Made by a program: the position numbers and the translations under genes | NCBI RefSeq assembly: GCF_032854445.1 | Contig: NC_088300.1 | Span: 71,584,984 to 71,648,983, forward strand | Direction: 5' to 3' | Source: Liolophura sinensis | Lineage: Eukaryota > Mollusca > Polyplacophora > Chitonida > Chitonidae | DNA length: 64,000 nt | Part shown: piece after piece, positions 48,701-58,284 of the stretch | How positions within the stretch are numbered: position 1 is the first letter of the stretch | Layout: each line of letters opens with the position of its first letter | The notes under the pieces: generated by a model | Databases searched by the model: none | The model's input: the letters and a program-made list of their open reading frames with translations, nothing else | What the model was told of the DNA's origin: nothing

Positions 48701-50983
48701 TATCAGAATTTTGTCTGTTTTGTATAGAACTGAAAACTGAAAAAAAAAATTTTTTTTGAGGTGACAAAATGATATGACTTCACTTTCAGTTAAAAGATTA
48801 TTTGATATCTGGTAGCGAAAAGCGCAAGCTGAATATGGTGGTATGGCATGGTACCACGCGAAAGTCGAAGGGACACATATTTCAATGGCTGAAATTAATA
48901 AATTGACTACATAAATAGTAAGGAAAATCAGTGCCCTCGTGTAACCTGCACAACGCCTTAACAATGCTATTACCTTTTTGGCCTCCGTCATTAGCCACCA
49001 TTCGTAACCTCTCTGGTAATTCTCATCCCAACGCTCGTGCATGTGAGAAGCTTCGCCGCCATCTTCATACATACACAGAAAACGAGCAACATTGATGGAC
49101 TGGCAAACTCTACATAAGCCTTGATATAATTTATACAAAAACTATGCAATAAAGAAAGAAAGAAAGATAGAAGACACAGTGATAATTTATCTATGCTTAA
49201 ATGTCAATGTCGAGTTGTGGAAAATTGACGAAGGAAACAGAAGAAAGTGCCCTATGTAAATGAACACACTGTTATGCTGGGCAACTTTCGACTGAGTATC
49301 ACTCACTAACTGATGTGAGCATAGGCCGCGTAGACCACATGTCCGACTTACTCAAATGCTCTGACTTATTGTTAGGTTCAGAAAATGAAATACGAATATC
49401 CTTCTTGTGATTTAACTCTAGCAGATTTTATTTCACTGTGACCGAAGGTATTTGTGTAGTTTTGATTCAGTATTCCTACCGGAGCTCTGGGCGTCTCCAC
49501 CGATTTCAACTTTGAAGATGTGCAAAGAGGCTCCAAAGTTGGGCTGAAAAAAGGTTAGTTGACAGTTATTTCGCAAATAATCCCTCGCATTGGAGTCGCA
49601 TTTATTTCAAAACCACCACATTTATGATTACAATTGGCTTATTTATAATCCAGAGTTCACGTACCAAAATGTTAGGTGGACGAAACGAGTGCCTGTCTAT
49701 CGCCAGGTATGAGGCAAACCTGCGATAAAGCAACAGTCGAGGGCTGGATTCGAGCCTGCCACCCCAGTGATCAGGGACCGTTGGCTGTGGCGAGGACATA
49801 TTTACCAGTCACCTACGAGACGCCTATGTCTTAATAAGTTAAACAATTATAATTAATAAAATAAATGTTTAATGGATTGCTTGCTGTGCTGCTGTTTTAA
49901 TGCACACATTACCTTAAACAAGAAGTCAAGAATTTCATTCCTTTGTTTTTCTGGATAATTAACCAGGAGTCGTGATGTCGCCTGAAAATGTGAAATCATT
50001 GACATCTCTTACTTCAATCAATCAATGTATATTCTTGCTGAAAATACAAATTTACTCGAACCTCTTTTGACAGCATATTTCGCTCTTAACACTGAGCTGG
50101 ACAATCTGATGAACAGTAAGGATGACCAACAAGTACCGTTTAAACGGACAGAATTAATTGTGTTCCCTCTATAGGTGAATATACCTGACACAAAAGCAGT
50201 ACAAGCATGTGTGAAGAGCATAGCTTTTCGTTTGTGTAATGTACTCCTTTAGCTTAAACCTCATGGGGTATAATAACTGACTTCAGGCTAATAAAACCAA
50301 ATCAGCGAGGTGATAATTAGAATCTTGTGACACGTAACTGATGACCTCGCGGTACTGTACTGATGCCGAATCAAATGATTGTTGATTTCAGTCACACCAT
50401 AATATAATGTTGAATTTGTGGTCTAAGAAGTTCGCATTTGGACAGATTTGTCTTCATGTAACACTGATAAGGTGTTTCAGTTTTCTCTAACACACACCAC
50501 ACTTCAAATATTAATTTAAACTAAAACTGGCATTCTTGGATCGGCAACAGACACTCCAGAACCATACCAGTCAATTTATCTGTCATCATTCAAACCAGTG
50601 TCAATCCGTCCGTCACCATGCACTCTCCTTGTCGTTCTGTGGAAGGTTTTCTTGATTTATGCACCTACTATTTTGCCTGATATTAGACATAACAACGCTG
50701 CTGGCCTGAAATTGTAGTCGGTAAACTTCTGTTGTCTTCCCCAATCTTTGTATCTACTTTTGCTAACTCTGTCCTGTGTATAGTCTTCGACAGAGTGACA
50801 ATCCTACTGCCCTTCGCCAAATTCACGTTACTAATGCGATCTTACCCCACCGCCACTAATAGACCCTATGCCATCAAACTGTCGCCCGTAGTCATCGTTG
50901 CTGACACCGTAGACATTGTCATCTGCCGACGACCTCTGGTAACGTAACACCAGAAAAACAACGACGAATTGAATGACTTTCAT
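38192..50983 (-). CDS. GALC: galactocerebrosidase (galactosylceramidase), 18 exons
   Basis: Lysosomal GH59 beta-galactosidase that splits galactosylceramide. Minus-strand exons: 50983-50846, 49981-49913, 49543-49480, 49062-48974, 46900-46736, 46357-46319, 46035-45905, 45214-45091, 44675-44638, 44332-44208, 43630-43491, 42669-42580, 42217-42128, 41258-41117, 40896-40710, 39670-39501, 39080-39007, 38410-38192. They sum to 2094 nt, 697 residues (human about 685), all in phase. An in-frame TGA eight codons upstream supports the ATG. Residues 1-20 are a signal peptide. 'GRQFDGIG' opens the TIM barrel. 'IWNER' gives the acid/base E179 and 'WASED' the nucleophile E255, 76 residues apart as in human. 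'ALEPWSGHY', a beta-sandwich ('PGWHYL', 'RGGSYVSL') and a lectin-like C-terminal domain ('[12 protein letters not shown]', 'FVGLGT', 'FDNLFI') follow. Introns hold SINEs, a foldback element and a mariner copy. Confidence 0.95.
38757..38935 (+). mobile_element. SINE family 1, head missing
   Basis: It begins at 'agttcagctcatgttggctt' and ends 'gaagtattcttgagtagggt' with an A-rich tail. It is well diverged and sits in GALC intron 17, antisense to the gene. Confidence 0.75.
39698..39782. repeat. (TA)n microsatellite
   Basis: About 42 TA dinucleotides in GALC intron 15, starting only 28 bp upstream (in gene sense) of the exon 16 acceptor and directly abutting a mariner-like element. Confidence 0.95.
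39782..40304 (-). mobile_element. Tc1/mariner-like element copy 2, with transposase C-terminal relic
   Basis: The right end is 'cattttttatgcccacccga' followed by TA. The left end starts inside the terminal repeat (aaatgggccgtactttgac), its outer 15 or so bases replaced by the (TA)n tract. It matches 8705-9245 in inverted orientation. Between 39940 and 40137 the minus strand is open and reads '[19 protein letters not shown]', then '[17 protein letters not shown]'. This resembles the last helix region of mariner-type transposases, so it is an internally deleted derivative. Confidence 0.75.
40474..40585 (+). mobile_element. SINE family 2 tail fragment
   Basis: It keeps 'ggtgtcttcggcatgatac', 'agtggcggcagcactttgg' and 'tcctcgtcgtcatatga'. 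It lies in GALC intron 15. Confidence 0.75.
40651..40691 (-). mobile_element. SINE family 1 scrap next to a GALC splice donor
   Basis: 'gcattatggtgggaggaaac' and 'cgggcagagcccgaggga' match the SINE body in reverse. It ends about 18 bp inside the intron from the exon 15 donor at 40709-40708. Confidence 0.7.
41405..41640 (+). mobile_element. SINE family 1, diverged, head retained
   Basis: 'ctagcgcaacatatgactc' and 'gcggtcgctgtgagttcaaa' mark the head. The tail reads 'caaatattcttgagtaccgc' with 'gtaaaaaaatcaatcg'. It lies in GALC intron 13. Confidence 0.8.
41690..41965 (+). mobile_element. possible SINE family 2, strongly diverged
   Basis: A B-box-like stretch 'gatcaaggctcaatcccgag', the words 'ggaccggtgtcgtgg' and 'ggggcgtcatgtctcc', and the end 'gaaggtgacgttaaatccta' follow the order of family 2. 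Similarity is low. Confidence 0.45.
42952..43185. mobile_element. foldback MITE in GALC intron 11
   Basis: The left arm 42952-43030 (including 'attgcctcaagtgac' and 'gcatgctggacaatgggcg') and the right arm 43093-43185 are imperfect inverted repeats of about 80-90 bp around a 60-bp core. The right arm reads in complement 'attgcctcgggtgac' and 'gcatgctgggtattgggcg'. There is no coding capacity. Confidence 0.8.
43915..44070 (+). mobile_element. SINE family 1, head missing
   Basis: It starts near 'tgagtccagcacacgttggc' and ends 'gtataagtgaaatattcttg', 'aatacgacgtaaaactcc', with an aaataaataaat tail. It lies in GALC intron 10. Confidence 0.85.
44818..45030 (+). mobile_element. SINE family 2, 3' truncated
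   Basis: The head 'gggcctaatggttagagctt' with 'ccgcctcgaagtcggga' and a body 'cttgttgctgccttacttgg' are present. It stops after 'gatacttcagtgacg' and is followed by a short TA-rich stretch. It lies in GALC intron 8. Confidence 0.8.
45436..45520 (-). mobile_element. degenerate SINE family 1 tail
   Basis: 'ttatttatttggtcgtttaa' and 'ttttacttatactatggctg' loosely follow the reverse tail consensus, and 'gggtgaaggaaatcgg' follows the next segment. It lies in GALC intron 7. Confidence 0.45.
47657..48265 (+). other. 202-residue open frame inside GALC intron 4, unconfirmed
   Basis: An ATG-started frame runs antisense to GALC. Its first part overlaps a reversed SINE family-2 tail (gttttaacgtcgtatttaac, tcagtcatatgacg). 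The C-terminal half is hydrophobic and aromatic-rich (several possible membrane segments such as [14 protein letters not shown]). I recognise no family. AT-rich, T-rich strands often encode hydrophobic pseudo-proteins, so coding status is doubtful. Confidence 0.15.
48395..48565 (-). mobile_element. SINE family 2 related fragment, reverse
   Basis: 'catgtaatgtgcctccttgt', 'tgcaggatggatttccac' and 'ctagtgctgcttcaacgaga' are the complement of the body of the element at 1722-2035. It lies in GALC intron 4. Confidence 0.75.
49655..49800 (-). mobile_element. tRNA-like SINE of a third type, reverse
   Basis: On the minus strand a B-box-like 'ggctcgaatccagccctcg' follows a diverged head. It is unlike families 1 and 2 in the body. 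It lies in GALC intron 2. It may be a single ancient copy of another tRNA-derived SINE. Confidence 0.4.
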
Positions 50984-52328
50984 GATGCTCGACCAGGACT
51001 GAAATAGCACGTTTCAGCTTGTAGTTCAGAAGTAATTCATATCACTGGTAAGGTCAGCAGTCAATTGTCATTGACAGATAACGATCCAGATTGTCAACCT
51101 ACATTAAAGTCTGCTTTACATTTGATTGCAGGCCATGATTTGAAATCTAAACGAGACTTTGTATCCACACCTTAAACTGGCCCTTCAGATTCCAGTCTGG
51201 AGGCCATTCAAACACAAAGCGCCGGTTAATAAGTGATTTGTCAATACATGGAATGAGGTACATGTAGAGAAGAAAAAAATACAAAAATGTGCCTGATTTA
51301 AGGTTACTGGGTTTCCACGATCCCCCCATTTAGCTCCTATGTTACCCCAAAACGAACAGCTTGGCCTCATGGGTAAAAAATTGTGTTTCTCTTCCAGCCC
51401 CGATATGCTGGTGCCAAGCTGTAATAGATTGGCCTAAACACTTGATGGCACAGTGACTTAGGCTGCATGTCCTAACTTCAGAGCCACAGCCAGGGATCTC
51501 AGTGAAGTTAGCTCCCAGTTCCCAGAAGAATCTTTAATTTTGTACGTAGAACCAAGAACTAGGAATTGGCAGATAACTTCACATCTGAATATGGAAACGA
51601 GAATTGGGAGCTAACTTCCCAAACATTATATTAATCTAGGGTTTGACGGGAACTCGACGAGACGCACTATATAGTTTCCTTTGCCCATAAACTCACATGC
51701 TATATAAGTGAAAATACCTTGTGTTGGGCGTAAAGCACTAAACAAAGTAAATAAATAAATACAAAAACTTAGAGTATAAAACAAGACTGACACTACCTCT
51801 CCAGGTTATATTATACACGGTCAAATTTGCAGACTTGACAATTTCTTGATTCGAATTCCTATTCAGTACTAGTGTACTCGTGGAAACTGTTTTCATAAAC
51901 AGTACTGCAATTCCTTTAAGACTGCCAAACTTTCCTGAATCGAAAATGAAATAAAAAAAATGAAGAAGGCCATTGTACTGTGATTGGTAGAGGGTTAACA
52001 GAGAAGAGAGTTTTTTTGTATGTTCTGTACATCCTGCTCAAGAAACAAGTAACAAACCGTAGCAATTTCTGTGGAATCCATTCCAATCAACGCCCATATT
52101 TTGCTATAGCTCGGTTTGCACACACAATTTTCTGTCCACATCCTTAAAAAAACACCCTTCAAACAGATTAATCAGTGCTTGATCTTCTTATGAACGATTT
52201 AGGCTATTTTTGATCAGAAAGGGATCATCACTGATATAAATTGGATTATGCCATGACTTTCGCTTTGAGATCAAGGCAAAAGTACACACTTTTATGAACA
52301 AAAAAGTCTTCAGTATCATTTAAAATAA
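50984..52328. other. intergenic between HSPA13 and GALC
   Basis: GALC promoter and 5' UTR should lie just above 50983. No exon, CpG-rich block or clear core-promoter motif was recognised. Open frames at 51147-51370 show no domain. Confidence 0.4.
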
Positions 52329-52334
52329 TTTATT
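52329..52334 (-). terminator. polyadenylation signal of HSPA13
   Basis: AATAAA on the minus strand begins one base after the TGA stop (52338-52336). If used, the 3' UTR would be only some 20-30 bases plus cleavage distance. No other AATAAA was located further downstream with confidence. Confidence 0.5.
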
Positions 52335-52335
52335 A

Positions 52336-55300
52336 TCAAGACATTTGTATTTTCCGGACTCTGGAAGGGAGCTCCACAGCGCTGACAGTCAGAGGCCACA
52401 TCCCACCAATAATCCCTGCCTGAATGGAAACCCCAACTGCCACAGCTGCTTCTGGGTCAATTGAGGTGTTCGGTTTTTTGTTGAAGTATGTCTGGATTAT
52501 CTCCCTTACTTTTGGAATGCGAGTTGAGCCTCCCACTAACACAATCTCATCTACATCGTCTTTGAGTAATTCCACTGACTCCAACACTTTTGATATCGGC
52601 TCCAGAACCTTTTTGAAAAGATCTGAATTGATTTCCTCAAACTTAGTCCTTGTCACAACTTCTTTGAATTCTGTCTTTTCTGGGAATGATTCAAGTGGTA
52701 AGTGAATTTCGGCTCTGTCCTTGTAGGTCAAGCTGAGCTTCGCAGCTTCTACGTGAAGACGCAGATTTTGCAAGTCCTCCTTGTCCACCAGATCTCTACC
52801 ATAGCGTCTGTTGATTATATCCAATAAGTACAACATCAGCCGCTGGTTGAAATCCTGTCCACCCAAGCGGTTGTTACCTGGCAAAGACATCAACCAAAAT
52901 GAACAGTGTAAAATATACATTTATATTTTGGATCGTACGTGGGAAAGTCTATCTGCTGATGATTGTCAGTTTCCTCCCACCATAACGCTGTCCGCAGCCC
53001 TGTAAGTGAAATACTCTTGAGTATGACGCAAACCACTGACCAAGTACCGGTATAATATGACCGGCGGTACGGCCATGCATATTAATTCTGACCGGGATGG
53101 TCAATCTTTGAGTTGTCCAGTAATTGTCCATTATATGGTCACCACAATGGAACAACAGCCACACTCCAAGCCCTGTGTAGTCAACATTGGTTCATTATTA
53201 TAGCTGTAAAATGGAGAGTGGATGGAGAGACCGGGCCTCAGAGGTTCATCTTAGTCAACTCTCCAGCCCGATCCTAACTTGTCCCTCTAGCAGAGAGCAC
53301 TGTTTATATATAATCTCTAACAATACAAACCTTACTTAACCAGGGGTAACCGTGCTGTTGACTTAAACAATAGTTTCTGTATAATCATTCTCAGACACTT
53401 GGTAGATTACATTCAATGTTACATCCTTATAAACAAATTAGGTGCTGTAGTGACATACGTGCATGTAAAATGTATACCAATTCTTTGGTCATAATAAAAT
53501 CAAGCAAGTATATTATGAATTTTAATTAATCAGAATTTGCTGTATTTTAATCAAAGATATGCATCTGCAGTGAATAAAATGACATTAAGAATAATACAAC
53601 TTTTAAATGGGTTTTCAGATAAGCCTACTTTAGGGCTGGAAGACTAACTATTTTTGTCTTGAATATTACATGTCTATAAAGATGCAGGGATTAGAGGAAG
53701 TTCGGCCTACAACACACTGAATGTTTCACGAGTTGTACTGATGTACATCATTGTGTTACATTGTGTTAAGCTTCCATTAAAATACATTCTGTCATGCAAA
53801 AAAGACATCAGCAAATCTGCATTTTAGAGCGACGTTCTGTATATTTTGCACCATTGTATGATGTTGTATCTCACTTTACCTCGAGCATGGACCATCCTCT
53901 TTACCAGTGAACTCTTACCTGCCATGGCCTGGGTGAGGAACATGCCCCCCTGGACACTGAGCAGCGACACGTCCAGCGTGCCTCCTCCCAGGTCCACAAC
54001 TAGGATTGTCTGCAGGCTGGGGTGTTTGTGTAGTCCATATGCTAGAGCCGCAGCTGTGGGTTCATTGATGATTCTGAACACCTCAAGACCTGAAATATAG
54101 AAAATATGCGACTGCTGGATTGTTGGATAGGACTACAACAATACCCTTTTTAAAAACTCTAGAAACCAAATTGCTGGCAGAACTTTAAAGTTTTATTTTA
54201 TAGACTTTAAATTATGTTTATGTTGTGCAACAAATATACATTAGGACACCTACCAGCTATATTGGCCGCTTTTCTGGTGTAATTTCTTTGTAAGTCATCA
54301 AACTCTGCCGGCACAGACATGACGGCCTTGGTAACAGGAACTGTCACGTTACGTTCTGCTGCCTCTTTTAGCGTAGATAACAGGATGGAGCCTACCTCCT
54401 CAGGGGTCACTTTTCTCTCCGTCCCATTCACTGACACAACATACCGAATCATGCCATACTCATCTGCTTCCAGCTACAACAAATATCAAAAATTGTGTGT
54501 TAAGATTGCTGTCAGACCTTCAGACCATTGAGGAACTTTATTTAGATCATAAAACCATTTAACAGATTCCTTGCATTGTTACAATTACTACTGAGCCACT
54601 GGATAGAATAAGAAAATGTATATCTCCCATCCACACTTAAAGTGCCAGTCAAGCTTCAAGAATTGTTTAAAATGATGTGAACAAAACCATATCAAGCAGA
54701 CCTAACATCATCATTCAAAAGGATGTACAATGGAAATAATACTATTCAACTATGTATTAATTTATTTATTTAACTGGTGTTTTACGTCGAATTCAAGAAT
54801 ATTTCACTTATACCCATGACCACCCACAGGGTGCTGCAAGACCATCCCATGTACATTTGGTGAGGAAGCCTTTGTCACTCTACATGTACATTAGCAATCT
54901 TGAGCCACACCAGGTAGAAGTACAAAAGACACAAAAATTTCATTTCTCTATGACATATTTGTTTATATAATTGAAGTACGGTATTTTCCACTGTATCTTC
55001 TAATCTTTATCAATTAACCCTGCTTTTAAGACAGACAGGTATTGATACTGGTGCAGCTCTCAAAACTTTGCTAGACAATATTACTACACTTTATCTCACA
55101 ACACAGCTTCCGTCCAGGACACCAAAATAAGACACACATCGATACGATACCAGTATGACCTTGTGTTCCTTTTTGTTAATGACACATAGTAAAAAAAGTA
55201 AAATGTTTAATGCTTCTTCTTAACAGAGAATTCAATGCCAAGCTGTTTTTATCAGAGGGGTAAAGTCAGCATGCCTCACCTTAAATGAGTATTGTTTCTG

Positions 55301-57216
55301 AGCCTCCTTGAGTTCTATTTGTGTATGTGGTTTGCCTATAAACCTCTTTGCATCATACAGCGTGTTCTTTGGGTTATGATCTGCCTGAGCTAAAGCCTTG
55401 TATCCCACAACAATACCATCTTCACTGAAGCAACAAACACAGTCATTAAATGAAATTACTTTAAAGGCTGTGTATCCTGCTGGATACTAATACATTGGTT
55501 AAGCAACAACATTTGCACAGTAATACAAAATGATTTGATTTATTTTATTTATTCGATTGGTGCTTTTTTATTGGTGCCGTATTCAAGAATATTTCACCTA
55601 TACGACAAGAAACCCACCACCATTCGCAAGTTGCTGACAGACCTTCTCACATACAGCCTGAGAGGAAACTGGCATAAGGTGGACTTGAACTCTCAGCAAA
55701 TGCTGCATTGGCAGGAGGTTCCTGAGTTATTGCGCCACGCTGACATGCTAACCCAAAATAATCTGAAAAATATCACTACCACCTTATTAATTTTAACACT
55801 ATGAAAAGAAAAATAGATTACTTCCATTATATCTTGCGAAAATAATGTTTGATGTTCACTTTTCATATGTAAGTATAAGATGATGTAAATAGGGTTTAAC
55901 TTGTAGCTATGATATGGGCAAATACATGTATCTATTAAATTTATCCTGCACCAGAAAAATTTACATATAATACTTTCTCAGTAAGTTTCAATACTTCTTT
56001 ACCTGAAGGCAACAATGCTGGGAATACATTTATGACCATCCTGGACTTCTAAAACATCAGCATTACCTGTTACAGCATGATAAACTCCTACACAGGAGTA
56101 AGTCGTTCCTAAAACAGTTCGATTGACAAGTAAGAATCAAAAAATCAAATGTTTCTATGTCAAACAATATAAGCCTACTGATTAGTGAAATATTAACCAT
56201 CTATGCTTATAACGTTAAATCAGAAGCATCAACAGTTTTGGTGAAATATAATGTCATGTTTAGTGCTCACTGCATAATGAAATAAAACCAAATGATATAG
56301 GGTATTGTAATTTTTTTAAACTTTGTAAATTAATAGATTGCGTCAGATAATGGTGGCACAAACAAATATGTTTACTGTCCCATAGAACCCCAGCACAAAA
56401 ATGATTTTGCTCACTGAGTGATTGAATTAACCAACACACCTAAATCAATACCCACTATCTTGGGTTTGGGAGGAGGAAGATATATCTGAGCAAAGTAACC
56501 AGCCAGCAGCAGGGCCAATATTGAAGTACCTGTGAAAAGTAAAGCACGAAAACATACATATGAGGATGACAGCTTTTAAATGTGACATACTGCAATATTA
56601 CTTAACAGGACATAAGATTTATTTATTTATATATTTATTTATTTGCTTGGTGTTTTACGCCATACTCAAGAATATTTCACTTATATGACCACGGGCAGCA
56701 TCACAGTGAAAAGAAACCGGGCACAGCCCAGGGGGAAACACACAACCATCCGCAGGTTGCTGAAAGACCTTCCAACTTACGGCCGGAATGAGGAAGCCAG
56801 AATGAGCTGGACTTGAACACACAGTGACCACATTGGTGAGAGGCTCCTGGGTCATTGTGCAATGCTGGCGTGCTTACCCCCAGCCACGGCCGGAGGCCTC
56901 ACAGGAAGTAAGAAAATAAAAGTTAACATTTGAACATATCTTTCACATCAACCTTAATATTTTGACAAAGTAAAGTTAGTTTTAATCCAGATGAATTTTC
57001 AATTCACAATAATTATATTCAGATTCAAGGTCTCAATGCTACAGATACTAGGCTCGTACGCCAACACTAGTGAGTACCTGTCGTGAAAATTTAGGAAGCA
57101 ATTGGCCAACACGCAATCAAATACAAATAAACAAGGATAATGATTAAAACTATACCAATGATATGGCAACAAATTTAGCTCTCAGCCTCACCCAAAATAA
57201 TAAACGTGGCACCCAT
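52336..57216 (-). CDS. HSPA13: HSPA13 (STCH), microsomal Hsp70-like ATPase, 7 exons
   Basis: ATPase-only member of the Hsp70 family linked to the endoplasmic reticulum. Minus-strand exons: 57216-57192, 56529-56440, 56108-56003, 55424-55280, 54473-54254, 54089-53919, 52877-52336. They sum to 1299 nt, 432 residues, in phase. A signal/anchor helix lies at about residues 4-26 ([20 protein letters not shown]). All three Hsp70 signatures are present: 'IDLGTTYS' from residue 36, '[10 protein letters not shown]', and '[13 protein letters not shown]'. '[12 protein letters not shown]' completes the nucleotide fold. There is no peptide-binding domain, as is typical of STCH. It is about 40 residues shorter than the human protein (471), mainly by lacking the variable insert before the third signature. 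It is transcribed away from the CLAMP-like gene. Confidence 0.94.
52945..53035 (+). mobile_element. SINE family 1 tail fragment
   Basis: 'tcagtttcctcccaccataa' and 'aagtgaaatactcttgagta' match the 3' part. It lies in HSPA13 intron 6. Confidence 0.75.
54762..54850 (-). mobile_element. SINE family 1, partial, reverse
   Basis: 'aactggtgttttacgtcgaa', 'tcaagaatatttcactta' then, after a deletion, 'ccacagggtgctgcaagacc'. It lies in HSPA13 intron 4. Confidence 0.8.
55537..55765 (-). mobile_element. SINE family 1, nearly complete, reverse
   Basis: 'ttcaagaatatttcacctat', 'cattcgcaagttgctgacag' and 'gtggacttgaactctcagca' keep the order of the consensus through the B box. It lies in HSPA13 intron 3. 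Confidence 0.85.
56616..56905 (-). mobile_element. SINE family 1, full length, reverse
   Basis: It runs from 'gcttggtgttttacgccata' through 'aaccatccgcaggttgctg' and 'tggacttgaacacacagtga' to a diverged tRNA head ending 'ggaggcctc'. It lies in HSPA13 intron 1. Confidence 0.88.
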
Positions 57217-58284
57217 GGCCTGTGTTGTCCTGCGTCTGAATGATCGGGGCAGATGTTATCTGACGCTCTTCTGACAGTGACAGTGACACCAGCAACGGCG
57301 TTGTTGTTGTTGACCGACTACACATAGAATAACTACGAAACCTGCTTGTAATCGCTCAATGAAACAGTCATCTATCCGGTAAAGTAGTGTATCTTGTCCT
57401 TTTGATCAACACTATCGTTTCTCATTGAATCTAGCCATTAAAATTCCATACAAAGTTGTTCCTCTTCGTTAAGCCATATGGATGAAAATGTTTTGACACC
57501 TATGCCGGAAGTACACGTGGATTTCGGAATTACCCAATCAAATTTCACCCCGGCCCAAATATATTGACGTTAGGTGTCATTTGTTTAAAGTTGGCGATAT
57601 AACATCACCAAAGCAGACTTCTAGCACATTATAACACGTGAGAGGTTAATACTTGCTATCCTGATAAGAGAGTTGATCGCAAATTACGTCTGAGTTTAAT
57701 TGAGCACCGGTACATTTAACAAACTTTAAACCCCACACTCCACTCTCAGGTGCACCACCCACCGCTCTGCATCATTCCGTCAATACATGACCGAAAGACC
57801 AAAAGATTGGGCTACCTGCATTCAAAATCTCAGGTGTCAGAGAACTACATTCTTAGCAAAATTACAGATTTTTTTTCACAGACTACACGACTGAATTCTT
57901 ACATGACCTAGAAAGATCAAGTACATGTAAGGGCCGCCAGGTGTGTAGGTTATGAGTGTCCGCGGCGACCCCCCTGCACTTTTGTAGAGACCCTCCTTGA
58001 TTGTATATTTCTAATAAGACGTCAACTACATGTTCAATCACGCCAAGCTGTAAATCTTAAGACTGACAATATGTTTTGTTGGCATGGATAGAGGTGCACT
58101 GAAACGCTAAGTGGAGCTGTGTGGGGTCGGTAAGCCGAAGTGTTAGTCGCCATTTGAGGTCTTTCTGTCGTCAAATATGTGTTAAGTTTGCTCAAGACAG
58201 GTGTCAGACTGGATTAATACCGATTATGATTGATTGATTAAGATGATTTCATGCAAAGGGTTTTAAATATTCCGACGTGAAACA
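57217..58284. promoter_or_regulatory. shared head-to-head intergenic region
   Basis: 1,068 bp separate the start codons of HSPA13 (-) and the CLAMP-like gene (+). Both promoters must lie here or in 5' UTR introns. No TATA box or CpG island is obvious by eye. Confidence 0.4.
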
